Assembly: GCA_001414485.1 (NCBI GenBank)
Contig: LLEY01000051.1
Location: 124,001-188,000, forward strand
Length of the DNA: 64,000 nt
Origin: Calycina herbarum
Taxonomy: Eukaryota; Ascomycota; Leotiomycetes; Helotiales; Pezizellaceae
Reading direction: 5' to 3'
Below the pieces are notes generated by a model. The model was not told the origin of the DNA. It ran no database searches and saw nothing but the letters and a program-made list of their open reading frames with translations. The position numbers and the translations under genes are program-made. Positions 48,476 through 60,600 of this stretch are shown here, piece after piece. Each line of letters begins with the position of its first letter. The first letter of the stretch is position 1.

Positions 48476-48515
48476 ACGTGGTTTATCAGGACCTGGCGCA
48501 TATCAGGACCTGGCG
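48476..48515 (+). repeat. Left terminal inverted repeat of pogo (40 bp)
   Basis: It begins ACGTGGTTT and then has ATCAGGACCTGGCG twice with a 17-bp period. The reverse complement at 50296-50335 is exact. Confidence 0.95.
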
Positions 48516-50295
48516 TACTTTTCCTATCTTCCCTACTTTATTATTTTAATACGCGTTATCTCAACAACCACTAATAGAAATTCAAACTTAAGAAGCTCGA
48601 ATCATCTTAGCTATCGAGGCTATCCGATCATCCAAAAAGCTTAGTCGTCGAGCTACTACAAAAATCTACAAAGTCCCTAAAACTAGCCTTCGCTATAGAA
48701 TAAACGGCCAACTTCCCCTCCTAGAACGACGGCTAGTAAATATCAAATTAACTTAACTCGAGGAGGAAGTAATTCTTTAGAACATACTTAACTTAGATTC
48801 TAGAGGGTTTACACCCTAGCTAGCTAGTATAGAAGATATAGCAAATTATATCCTCGAATCGTAGAGAGGGAAACGCGTTAATAAGCTTTAGGTATATCGA
48901 TTTATATAACGATAACCAGGGTTAAAGACGCGTTTTAATCGCGTTTACGACATTTAAAGGGCCTTATACGAAGATCCTAACCTAATTAGTACGTAGTTCT
49001 AACTTATATAAAATATAAGAGCGAAATACAGCGTTTTAGATTACGATTTCTATAACTTCGATAAAACAGGCTTTATAATAGGTGTGATTTGCCTTATAAT
49101 AGTTATTATACGTGTAGATCGACGTAGTAGAGGCAAGGCAGTTCAGCTAGGCAATCGAGAATAGGCTATAGCAATTGCTTATATCAATAGCAAGGGTTAG
49201 GATATCCCTCTATTTTTAATCGTCTAAGAGAAGAATCATCTTACGAATTAGTATATAGACAGCAGCCTCCTATACAACTAGGTTATTAAACTAATAAGTA
49301 ACAGATAGATAAACAACGAGACAGGTCTAGAATAGCTAAAATACTTCGATAAACATACTACTAGTCGTATAAAGGGTCTATATCGAATACTAGTATTAGA
49401 TAGGCATAAGAGTTATAAATTAGCTAAATTTCAAGAGTATTATAAAGTATATAACATTATAACTCTTAGACTACCTCTCTATTTATCCTATATAACCTAA
49501 CTACTTAATATTAGGTACTTTAGTATATTAAAGCAGGTATATAGTTAGCAGATTAAGACGTTTATTAAAGCCTATATCAACTATATTACAAAGGTAGAGT
49601 TCTTTTTAGCTTTTATAGCAGTATATAAAGAATTAATAACAGTCTAGAACGCTTAAGCTGGATTCTATAGAGCTAGTCTAGTACCTTTTAACCCGTAAGT
49701 AGTACTTTCAAAGCTTAACATAAGGTTATAGACTCTAACTCCCCTAAGACTCTCTACTGCCAATTCTAATACTTAGATCTCCTAGACTCCCTCAAACCCT
49801 ACTAAAGCGCTCTTATAATCGACTCTTGTTTAGAAACAGATTACCTATCACCAGGGGAGCTCGCTAACTCTACTATTTAAGACAGTTACTATATTAGCAA
49901 AAGGTATAGAGCGAATAGCCTATAAGATAACCTTATTATCTACTAAAGTACGTACCTTTCGAGTAGCGAATAAAGCCTTAAGCAAACGCCGTAGAGCTAA
50001 AAAGACTCGTATATATCAAGGAGGGGCACTTACAGTAGAGGATGTCTAAGATCTTTTAACTTAAAAGGACGTTAACAAGCAAGTACGACGCGACTTACGT
50101 ATAGAGAGGGGTAATAAGAAGGAGGGGCAATCGTCTAGACAGCGTTATAGCACTTACGGAAAAGCTGGTCACAATACACGAACTTGTTAAATAGATATAG
50201 ATATGTCTAATTCTTCGGATTCTAAGTAGTTATAGTTAATTTAATATATTATAGTTAATTTATTAATATTCAAAGTTAAATACCAAGGAAAAGTG

Positions 50296-50335
50296 CGCCA
50301 GGTCCTGATATGCGCCAGGTCCTGATAAACCACGT
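50296..50335 (-). repeat. Right terminal inverted repeat of pogo (40 bp)
   Basis: Exact reverse complement of 48476-48515. A TA duplication follows at 50336-50337. Confidence 0.95.
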
Positions 50336-50488
50336 TATATCTCTTAGGGAATTTGTTAGTAAATTATTAGTCTATAAAATTATAGGCGTAGATTAGGAGT
50401 TATAACTAAAAGATTGGTTAGAAATGTATTCTTCTTATAGACCTCTACGTCTATCATCGTTATTGTGATATAGTATAATATATATTTA

Positions 50489-51828
50489 CTAAGTTATAAG
50501 GCTGTAAAGAGAGTGACTTTTGGTGTGTTTTCGCTTGATTTTGGCCTGTGCGCACGGAGTAGTGACAGCCCCTGGTGGACACTTGCAGTTGGGAATACCT
50601 TTACAAGGAAGACAACTACCCGGCTCAGACTCGTCTTCGCTGCCAGAAGCAGGTTCTTCTCCCGAACCTCTGTTCGACGTGTTTTCAATGTTGGGATCAC
50701 CGGCATCGGACCCAGCGGGGTTTTCAGCATCGGGAACCCGTGGTGGCCTTGGATCGACCGTCAAATCGGTAATGATTGTGCCCAATGGCTCATCTCCAGC
50801 TTTCGAGATTTCAGTAAATTGGGGGTTTTCCCCTCCATTAATTGCTTTGTCAAAAGTGTCTACATTCCAACGATAGATGACAGGAATTTTAGAACCAGCG
50901 CCAGTGACAATGGGTAATTCGGCCATCGTAAGCATGCTCAACTCTGGGACGTTGGCAATTGTGGAATCTGCGTATAAGATATGAAGTGGTTTATCGCTGT
51001 TTGCTGCCACTTCGGCGACTTTCATAGAGAACATCGCTATCTCTTTGTAATCCGTAGCCAGCGTGAGTGTGGGTTCATAGGTATGGACAGCATCAGGCCA
51101 TCATGCAAAACTCTCTCCTGTGTCAAAGCTATTGATATACGACTTTCCTGGGTTTTTACCAACCATGGCGGTCTTGAAATTACCCTCGGCTGAGCTTATC
51201 GCACGTATGTCTCCAGACCACAGCATCATCTCCTCGTTGTCCTGCAACGAAGGTCTATTTGCAATTAAGGAATCCCAATAGGTAGTATCAGCATCATTCA
51301 ATCCATCGGGCTTTGGAGCGACGGCGGTTCTGGGCTCAACGACAGGTACGGGACCTGAAGCTGTATCCCCTCCTGTTGATATTCCAGATTCAGCGCCACC
51401 GGTTTGTCCTTTGTCACCCCCACTGGTTTTTCCACTCGTTCCGGTATTTGGATGTTCTCCCCCTTGAGCTTCCCCACTGTTGCTTCCAGCTTCATTTCCT
51501 TGTGATGGATGTGCACCTTCTGCCGCACCAGCTTCTGCTGCACCCCCGCCTTCAGCAGCGCCAACTTCAAGTTTTGGAACGGCTACTCCACCACGTCTGG
51601 CAATTTTCAGATATCCATTGAGGACACGATTGCCGATATCAAGCTCTGGGATTATGGTTAGACTTCGACAGACGAGGAAAAAGGAAAAAGAGATAACAAA
51701 CCATTCGTAGAAGAACCATGGAAATCCACCTCTCTTTTGTACGTGCCATGTTTTGGAATTGCTCTCCCAATAGACAAGTCCGCGACAGCAAGCACAAGAA
51801 GGAGCTTGAATATCGCTGTCACTCTCAT
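50489..51828 (-). pseudogene. Secreted Gly/Glu-rich protein of unknown family with an in-frame stop
   Basis: Exons 51702-51828 and 50489-51645 (1284 nt, 56-bp intron with a TCTAACC branch site). The start MRVTAIFKLLLVLAVADLSI is a signal peptide. A low-complexity Gly/Ala/Glu/Ser linker follows, then a globular part (TYWDSLIANRPS, MMLWSGDIRAISSAEGNF, HTYEPTLTLATDYKEIAMFS, YADSTIANVPELSMLTMAE), and a Cys-rich, Lys-rich tail (SCLPCKGIPNCKCPPGAV). A TGA at 51101-51103 breaks the frame after ESFA, while both sides remain open and in phase. It is therefore a recent pseudogene, or the TGA is a strain polymorphism or sequencing error. I do not recognise the family. A copy of its 3' end lies inverted at 48276-48337. 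Confidence 0.55.
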
Positions 51829-52390
51829 TTTTGTATTCTTATAGATTGAAGAAGAAAGGTGTGATAAAAGGTGATTTCATGAGCTGATGGAGTTTGAAAT
51901 AAAATGAGGAAGAGAAGAATTGAGTAGTAGAATGGGGTGTGACTTGATGATTGTTGTCCATAATAGATCCACTCACTTATATACAAGTTGAGGAGCATCT
52001 CAACGGAATTGTTGGAAACTGTCAATCAAGGCTATGAACATATTGCAAGTCCAATCGGCGCCAGCGCATTGCGGCTAATAGTTTGTAGCCCGTTAGAAAA
52101 GCGGAATGTTGGTTTTCCGCTCAATACAAAATATAGAAGTCATATCATAAAGCAATGGAAATATTAAGGATTCGAAAATGTTGGTGGAAGGATCCACGTT
52201 ACAGTCAGTTGCGAGTTAAGCTTGAATTTGCCCACTTTTTTTATAATCCGAGCGTTTTGCGTACCGTAATCGTGCCTAGGAGGCTGTATAGAAAATTAGC
52301 TAAATAACCACTTATTCGATTGATACCACTGTATGTGTAATATTGAGGCTTTTGAAGATATATCCTAATCCTTCTATATATGTAGTTCTA
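51829..52390. other. Upstream region of the secreted-protein gene and border to RIP-mutated DNA
   Basis: Normal-composition sequence to about 52270, with a probable promoter, then a change to CA/TG-poor DNA. No gene seen. Confidence 0.5.
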
Positions 52391-53330
52391 CTATAGCACC
52401 TTAAATTGATCCCGATCGTCGCGCTGCGATTAAAATAGCGATTCGAGCTAGGGCAAGGCATAATAACACCAACTTTGCAGAGATAGCTAGAGAGTTCAAA
52501 TATAGTAGCGTATCTATACGTAATATTAAATAAGAGCTCTTAGTAGAAATAGCTCTTACTCCTCATCCTCGCTATAAAGCTAAACCAGGAACCAGAACCG
52601 CCTAGAATACTACAGTAGAGGCGTTTGTTCGAGAGCTCCTAGCACGAGATAATAAGCTTATAGCAGATAAGGTAGCGGATTATATATACGACGTATTCGA
52701 TCTTCGGCTCTCGAAGTAGCAGATTTATAGGATATATAAGAGTATAGGAATATCGTATAAGAAGTTGGACTACTTCGTAAGTTAGCAGGATCTTTAATTA
52801 ATATAAGCGTAGAGGGATAAATCGGCCGAGTAGGAGGGAAAGAGACTTATATTCCTTAACGAATCTGCCTCTAATAAGGCCACCGGTGTACAACGATACG
52901 AATAGGCGCTAATTAGAATAAGAGCGCGCTCTAAGAGATAGTTAAAGCGATTGAGAGTTTAGAGTATATTACTAGCATATACGCTCGATAGATAGCTATT
53001 GCCTATTATATTCTAGGGAGCGATTATAGCCGAGATATTCGAGAAGTGGTTAGAGAACGATATCCTACTATAGTGTAATAGAGCGTCTAACAATCGAGAT
53101 ATAATTAGAATAGATAATTACTCTATCTACTAAAGCCTATAAGTAGTAGAGATGTATAAGAAGAGAGAGGTAACGGTAGAGTACTTACTACTATATTATC
53201 CTTAATTTAATCTTATTAAATCGAGCTTTAAAGACTTTAAGACCTCTATCCGCCGACACTATAAATAAGCGTATATCTCCTCTAATTATAATAGCTTTAA
53301 AGGCTTTTTATAAGAGTAAATACTATATAT
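52391..53330 (+). mobile_element. Tc1/mariner-superfamily (DDE_3) transposase relic
   Basis: One plus-strand frame, broken by TAG/TAA codons, spans a helix-turn-helix part (DPDRRAAIKIAIRARARH, then NFAEIAREF) and a DDE_3 domain. The domain has LNESASNKATG followed by RY(W) (first Asp changed to Asn), RIDNYSIY for the second catalytic region, and YYP-F-LIKSSFKDFKTSI with RRHYK for the third. This is the layout of fungal Tc1/mariner transposases (DESACNE..., DNASIH..., PPYSPD.NPIE). I could not define terminal repeats or target duplications. Confidence 0.75.
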
Positions 53331-54995
53331 AGATAAAGGAGAGAGCGGGAAAAAGAGAGCTAAGAGGTACTTTAAAAATTGCTTTTATAATATTAAATAG
53401 ATTATATTATATATAATTAATTCAAAGGATTATACCTAAACTATATTATCTTAAGCTACTTCTCCTCTTATAAATATCCACTTCCCTCGTATACTCTCTA
53501 CCGAGTATAACTGTTTCAAAGGTTACTATTAAGATTAAAGCTATTATTATATTAATTTAAGAAGAGTAGAAGGTATATAAGTACTCTATAATCGTCTCTA
53601 AGAAGCTTATATATATAATCGAAGTAAGAAGTCGTTCTTTTAAGGAAGCTATAGAATATATAGTCTCTAATACCTAAGACAATAGCAGGACGCTTTCTAA
53701 CACTCTCTATATATATATCTACTATCTTATACTAATATTCGACATCGTATATAGGTTTTTTAAGATATAAGAAGTAAAGATAAGTATAATTGTTTTACTT
53801 TTATAAAATTAGTATAAAAGAAGAACTAGATAATAAAGTAAATATATAAATAATAAAAGCATCCCTCTCTTAAACTATACTCTTAAAACGTCTATCGAAG
53901 CTTATATTTAGCGTATATTTATAGAAGCTGATTTTAGTATATATTCGTTAATATCTAACGTTGTTAATTTAGTAGTTTTTTATATATAACGATAAAGCTC
54001 TATAGACGCTAAACCTAATTAGGCTACGGCTCTACAGCGCTAAACTCTTTTAGTAAATTTTAAATATTAAACTACTATACTCTTACTAAACGTTCTAGTA
54101 ACCTAAAATCTTTAAAAAATTATAATAAATCTATTATTTATTAAAATAAGCTAGTTCCTTCTTTATAGATATAAATAACACTATAAAGAATCGATATTAT
54201 AAGTTAAAAAATTAATTATAATTATTAAAAATTTCTCGATTCTTCTCTCTCTCTAGTATAGGCCTTCTAAATTACATCTATAAGATCTTATATATCCTTA
54301 TTCTTATTATTATCTTTATCCTTACTTCTACTACTACTTATAATCCTTAGATAACGTCTTCTATATACTAAGAGTAATATCTAAATATACTAATTCTACT
54401 ATATTTAATTTACGAAAGTCTTTAAAGCTTAGGAATTATTCCTAAGCTACTTAGATATAATTATTATATACCTAAATACTAAATTAAGAAAGATTATATA
54501 TACCTTTATACTATACCTAAAACATATACTATAATTCTACTATAGACCTTACTTTATACTTATTATAATCTATAGTACTCGAGAGACGATAGAAGAGAGC
54601 TACGGGTTACTTAAATAGCGTTATAAGTAGTAGAAGAGAGCGTAGAAGTATAGGCTCTTTAATAGTATTAACTCTTAAATTATCTCTAGTAACTACTAGG
54701 GAATTAAAGTATACGTTTAAAGGTATACTATATCCCCTACTTATATATACTAGTAGAAGTGCTATTATATCTCTCTTTATCTCTTCTTTTTTATTCGTAT
54801 ATATTAAATTTGTAATAACAAATATAGGAGGAGTAGTCGTTGATCCCTAGCCTCTATATACCCTCTTTACCTATAACTTTATATCCGAATACCTTATTAT
54901 ATAGTAATTAAGAGTAGTAGGTTATATATAGCACGTCCTAGAGAAGTTGGCATATATATCTTTAGTATATCTAAATTTCTTTTAAATCTCTGCTG
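53331..54995. mobile_element. Unclassified RIP-mutated repeat DNA
   Basis: CA/TG-poor, A/T-rich sequence typical of dead transposons in this window. On the plus strand near 54570-54720 a frame reads TRETIEESYGLLK then RLFNSINS, which recalls the end of some DDE transposases, but this is weak. No terminal repeats, LTR pair or second copy within the window were found. Confidence 0.4.
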
Positions 54996-55990
54996 TTGCT
55001 CCTAGCACTCCTACTTACGACGCTCTCTTAATCGCTAAATCGTCGAGCTACCTACTTGTCACAGTAGAGCGCGCTCTCTTTGCCTTTTACATCTTCTTTT
55101 AAGCATTCCTTTTATCCCTCTTTCTCTTATATAAGAGAGACGCCGCCGCCGCCTTCCGCTCTGCCTTCTTATCTATATACCTCTAAGCTTCGCTGTCGTT
55201 ATTACTTAAAGATTTAATAAAGGATAGATTGCTCTTATTACTTGATTCGTTCGTTACTTCGTCGTATATATTAGTAACGCTCTTAGGCTTTTTAGCGCTC
55301 TCTTTCTCTAGAGCCTTTATAGCTTTTAAATTAACAGGATTATTCGAATCGTTGTTTACACTATAGTATACTACTAAAACGTACTAGATTATCTTCTCTC
55401 CGATCACTTTAGTATACTCTAGAGCCTTCTTAAAGTCGTTCTAATCTCTTTAATTACTAATATCGTATCTTTTAGAATCGCTCTTTACGTCTTAAATAGC
55501 TGTTTAATAATCAGGATCTCGGCGCCCTCGATTACGTCTAAAATAGCTGTTAATAAATCTATCTACTACTCTATATATATTCGCTACTATATATACGAAG
55601 TCTATCTCTCGATTCTTAAGCTCTAAATTCAAGAGCTTATTAAGAGTCCTCTCTTATATACTATCTACGTACGTCTTTACCTTAATTACTATAACTAGCG
55701 CTTTTAAAGCATTTAATACTTTAGAGAGAGTCTTCTTTCTAGGAGTCTTTTAAGCTTTATTACTATTACTCTTAGTAAGCTCGGTAGATAGAAAGGTTCT
55801 CTTCTTTTTAGACTTTGCTAACGAGGCTATAGAATCCTTCTTCTTAAAGATTAATATATATTTAGCCTCCTCTTTAGCTTCTTTTCTCGCCTTCGCTCTC
55901 GCTCTCGCTCTTACTACCTCTGTCTCTCTCCTTTCTCTTATCTAGTATTCCTCCTCTTTTTTAATATTAGCTCTTTCCTCCTCTATATAT
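54996..55990 (-). pseudogene. Degenerate Lys/Arg-rich frame of unknown type in repeat DNA
   Basis: Reading the minus strand from about 55990 gives a mostly open frame with a basic Ala/Lys start (ARAKARKEAKEEAKYI), TPRKKTLSKVLNALKALV, a mid part (IVANIYRVVDRFINSYFRRN) and a second basic block (KKAERKAAAASLLYKRKRDK), with several TAG/TAA codons. G+C is higher than in neighbouring repeats. It looks like a DNA-binding or nucleocapsid-like protein of a transposon. It may belong with 53331-54995 as one element. No family recognised. Confidence 0.4.
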
Positions 55991-57646
55991 ATCGTATTAT
56001 CTTTCTTAATATAATAGCCTGTTATTAAGTATAGGAATACTAAGGGTTACGTGGAATATAAGGATTACGTATTCGAGTATCGGAATATCTAGTTCGGACC
56101 TCCGAGTCTATTATTATTATCCGAACCCTTTTGTATATAGATACTCTTACTCTTAGTATTAGAAAAGGTTAATTTAATATTTTTCTTCGTATTTAAAGCC
56201 TAGTATCTAAGTATGTTATTCTACGGAACGCACTTCTATATACCTCTTTTATAGTATTATCTATTTCGTACTATTATATTAAAAGATTAAATTCTTCTTA
56301 CCAGGGACGGCCTATTATAATATCTTACTAAGCACGTTAACGTCCTATATCGAATTCGATTTAGCTTATATTCGGATTAGTATAATAACAACCTTAAATT
56401 ACTAGTTTATAGACAGCTAGTAATATTAGGGTTTAATATCTATTAGTTAGCTAGTAAAAAGCGTATTCTCTAATACGTTAAGGAAGTAGAAGACGCTAAG
56501 GATTCCTAAGACTTCAAATAACCCTCTCTATATAGGGATTACTATATAAGGTTTAGAAAGTCGATATTAAGTTACCTAGAAGGCTTCCGAATCTACCTCT
56601 AAAACTCTCTCTAATAATATCGAGTATATTAAACTAAGGAGCGACCCTAGGTCTCTTCTAAGCTCCGCTAGAGAGCGTTAAGTAATCTACTAGAGAAACT
56701 AGTAGGCCTCTCTCTGAATATATACTAAACTATACTCGTATATCTAAACCTAAAAAGTTAAGAAATAACAAAGGCAAGAGCCTAGTCTAAAACCTCAGAG
56801 ACCTACGAGACTTTTCTAATATAGACGAGATATAGAGTATAGTATAAGAATTAGAAGAAGAACTTCGAAATAATAACTATTAGTTTAGATAGTTAGAATC
56901 TATTATAAAAGAACTCTAAGAATAAACCAGAGTCTCTTAACCTTCCCGACCTAAAACCGACTATAACTCTCCTTCTATTCTAAGTACTATACTAGACCTC
57001 TTTCGCTTAAGAAGCGAACCTGCCTCTAATACCTTCTCTTAACAGTAGACTACTCTATATAACCTCGAATATAGTCTAAATACCCTCTAACCTACTAAAA
57101 GCAAAATTATAGAAAAAATTAAACCTTTAGACAACGGTATATTACTAATATACCGATAATAGAAGATATTAGTATATAATAGACTTCTAGTAAATACTAA
57201 TTATTATAATATAAGCTCGACTTAAAAAGCTCTTATCTAGGGAATAACTACTAGAATCGCTAGGAACTACCTTAAGCTCTGATACTAGTCCGAGTCGATT
57301 TATATTACTTTCTATAATTATTAAGATATAATTAAACTTTTAGACTTATATTTCTTAACTAGATATAAGATAGAGGATATACGGAACGCTTTCTAGGCCT
57401 TGTAGATAGGTGGAAAAGATTATACTAGAGAAACGTTTACTAACTTTAAAGGTTGCTTTTCAAGTATAGCTATACTTAGAGAGATACTAGAGTTAGAACG
57501 ATTCTTCTATATATAGGAGAAAATTATACTATAGCTACGAAACTTAGCCGCTATACTTAAGAGACGTTAGAATTATAACTTTGTTAAAATAGTAGTAGAT
57601 CTCCTAGCCTTAGATAAGAAACGACGTTGAAATACTAAGTTATATA

Positions 57647-57664
57647 TTTATTTATTTATTTATT
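57647..57664. repeat. (TTTA)n tract: 3' tail of the LINE
   Basis: Four or more TTTA units lie at the left boundary of the LINE. On the LINE's own strand this is an (AAAT)n tail, the usual 3' terminus left by target-primed reverse transcription. Confidence 0.85.
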
Positions 57665-60600
57665 TCTATTTAACGTCAGACGGAGTCTAGATCGCGTAGT
57701 CTAGGTCCTAAGAAGTCTCAAAAGAGGGCAAATGACGCTAGGGGGGTGCTCTAGACTATAGAGGGTGTAAACGAGTAAGCTAATTTATAAGAGATAGTTT
57801 AAAGAGAAGCTCTACTTTTAGAACAGCTCTTATTCTTAATTAGTTTATAGAATTAGAGAAAGATAAAGGAGATATATATAAAAATATAGAAAAAGAAAGA
57901 AGAAGAGAGTTTTAACTATCTTAAGAGACAGATCTTTATAAAGAACTTAGTCTTAGAATAGACCTTGTTGAAAAGCTCCTTATAACTAGGTCCGAACAGG
58001 AGTTGAGGATTTCCCTCTGCCTTAGCTAATAGCCTTAGCTCTTTATTCTTTATAAGCCTATAGAAGAGTAGATAGAATTGTACTTTAGCCTTTTTATATT
58101 TATAATTCCTAGATTCTAGTAACGTATTAAGGTAGTAGAATCGAAGGTAGTATACTATAAAGTCTCTATAACTAGTATAAGCTATAATAAGCCGAGCTAG
58201 GACCTCTCTTAGTAGCTGGAGAGTTCTAGGTTTCGAGAGCTAGGAAGTAAGACCTAGCCTCTTATAGATATCCGGGAGTATTATCTACTAAAGCTTGTTC
58301 GCGAGCTTGACCCCTGTCTCTTTAACTTCTCTCTTAATTATAGTAGTATAGAGTAAAGAAGAGCTAGGGGAGGGTGTTCGAGCCGCTTTCCCCGCAGCTT
58401 TGTTAGTAATTTCATTCCCTCGAATTCCTATATAACTAGAGTATTACTATATCTGGATCTTCCCTAAGTATAGCTAAGTAAAGTCGAATACCTTATTAAA
58501 GGTTTCTTATAAGGTGTTGTAGGATCGGTAGGTTAGCTATAGTATAGCCTCGAGGTTATCGAGGCAAATCTAGCACTTTATAGCCGAGGACTAAAAAGAG
58601 GATACGAGAGCAAGCTTAAGACCGTATAAGGCAGCTCTCGCTTCTATATCGTATATTTCTAAGGTTTTGCTAAAAGGGAAGAGCTTTATATTTAAAACAA
58701 CCCTTCCTCTTATAAGGTATATACCTCCTTCTATGTTTTTATTATCTAAGCGAGAGCCGTCGGTAAATATAACTAGGTCCGTAGACGGAACAGAGGCGAG
58801 GAATTTAAGGAATTCGGCTTTATAAGAGTCTTTATTACTGCTAGGGCTTAGGCCGGCTACCTCGAGAAGGCGGGCTTAGCAGTTGAACCCTCTACTCTAT
58901 AAAGGGTCTTGAATTAGATCGACTTCTTCTAAAGAGAGGAGAGGTTTAGAAGAGTGGTAAATAAGCCTAGCCTTTAAGTAAGGGTTATTTACACATCGCT
59001 TAAGCAGGTGTGCCGAGTCGAGTCGTCGAGTTCTAGCTTTAAAAGCTCTGCTTTTTACTATAAGAGCAATTTCAGCGGCTAGGAGGCTAGATTCCATAAG
59101 AAGTACCGAGGTAGAAGTGGTTTTATAGACCGGGAGGATGATCCTAGCATACTTTATAACTACTCTATCTAGAAGAGTTAGGTAGCAGCTGATCCGGTTA
59201 TTTATAATACCTGCTTAGCCTGTTTTCGTACGACCAGGGTACTAGGTCTCGTATCTAAAATAGGCGATCGAGAGGATATAAGCAGTAACTGCTTATTTTA
59301 GCAGATATAAGAGGGATCCTCTTACTATATTTGTTATTCCTTTAAGAGTATTAGCTATAAGTGTAGCCTTACTAGCTATTCTTTTAACGTAACTATAAAA
59401 GGTAAGGCAGGGGTCGAAGAAGATGCTAAGCTACTAGAGTTCCTATATAGGCTCTATTATCTTTCCTTCAACTACAATAGCAGGGAGGGGCCAGATGCCT
59501 CTCTCTCTTTATTTCCTTTTATAAGAGAAGTAGATAAGTTCTAATTTTTCAGCGTCAAAGGTAATACTCTCGTCTATACTCTACTTAAGTACGCTTGCTA
59601 CCTGCTTTACTAGGTCCTTGACATTCCCTGCCTTTGAAGGCTCGAAAGCAAGTAATCTAATATCGTCGGCGTAGCCGAATCTCTATACTACTAGGAGAGA
59701 ACTAACTCCTAATCTGAAGAGAGGCTGGATATAGAGTATAAAGAGGATCGGTGAGATAGGCGAGTCTTATAGAAGGCTATACTAAAGCAGGGTAGCGTCG
59801 CCTACTTCTCTATTAAGCTTTACTTTTACTAATCTATTAGTTAAGAAAGAGGAGACCTATTCTATAAAGCAATATAGCTATTCTTACTCTCTTAACCTTT
59901 TAACTAGGCGGCTAAGGAGTACTACGTTAAAGGCGCTCTTAATATCAAGTATAAGAAGAGAGGCTTCCTACTTATCTATAAGAGCTAACTTAATATCGAA
60001 GGTAAAATAGGTAGTAAGGTCTATGGCAGCTCTTAATAGAAGAGCCTTAAACTAGTTCTACTCTAGAACAGAGTGCTTAATAACTATCTAAGAGACTCGC
60101 TTAGTAAGGAGCCTTTTAAGCCCTTTTCCAAGGACCGAGAGTAGAGTAATTAACCGGTATACTCGAGAGGAGGACTTGTCTTTCTTATTAGGTTTTAAGA
60201 TAATAGCAACGACGGCGGATTAGAAGATCTTCGAGTAGAAGCCTATCTCTATACAGCCTCTGAATAGTAGGAAGACAAGGTTCGAGATCTATAGCTAGGC
60301 TACTTTAAGGACCCCTGTTACTAGCTCGTCTTCTCCTGGTATAGTTAAAGCTTTGCCGAGGATCGATTCCTCAACCTCGTATAAAGTAAGGTCTATCTAC
60401 GAGAGGGCCTAAGTAGAAGTAGTTAGGGTATTAAATAGTATATCCCCGACTTCGGCCTTGTTTATAAGCAGCTCCTATACGAGGATCTTCTGCTTCTCCT
60501 AAGTAGTAAAGCCTAGCTAACCTGCCGAGTCTCTTAAGAGAGGAGACTTATATATTCCAGTGCTCTAGTACTACTTATAAATCTTAAAGACGTCTTTGCT

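Larger units (their letters stand above)
48476..50335 (+). mobile_element. Complete pogo/Fot1-like DNA transposon (1860 bp), RIP-mutated
   Basis: Perfect 40-bp terminal inverted repeats (48476-48515, 50296-50335) are flanked by TA (48474-48475, 50336-50337). The plus-strand transposase frame has an N-terminal psq/CENP-B-like helix-turn-helix (about 48580-48900), a DDE1 domain (about 49000-49680), and a C-terminal zinc-knuckle-like segment near 50140-50190 (C-x-T-Y-G-K-A-G-H-N-T-R-T-C). Stops from C-to-T changes interrupt it. RIP is milder than in the pogo at 18820. It is inserted between the inverted gene-end copy at 48276 and the gene at 50489. Confidence 0.93.

Noticed and set aside
58897..59097. 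Minus-strand 66-codon frame as a host gene
   Set aside because: It is a surviving segment of the LINE polyprotein between RT and RNase H.
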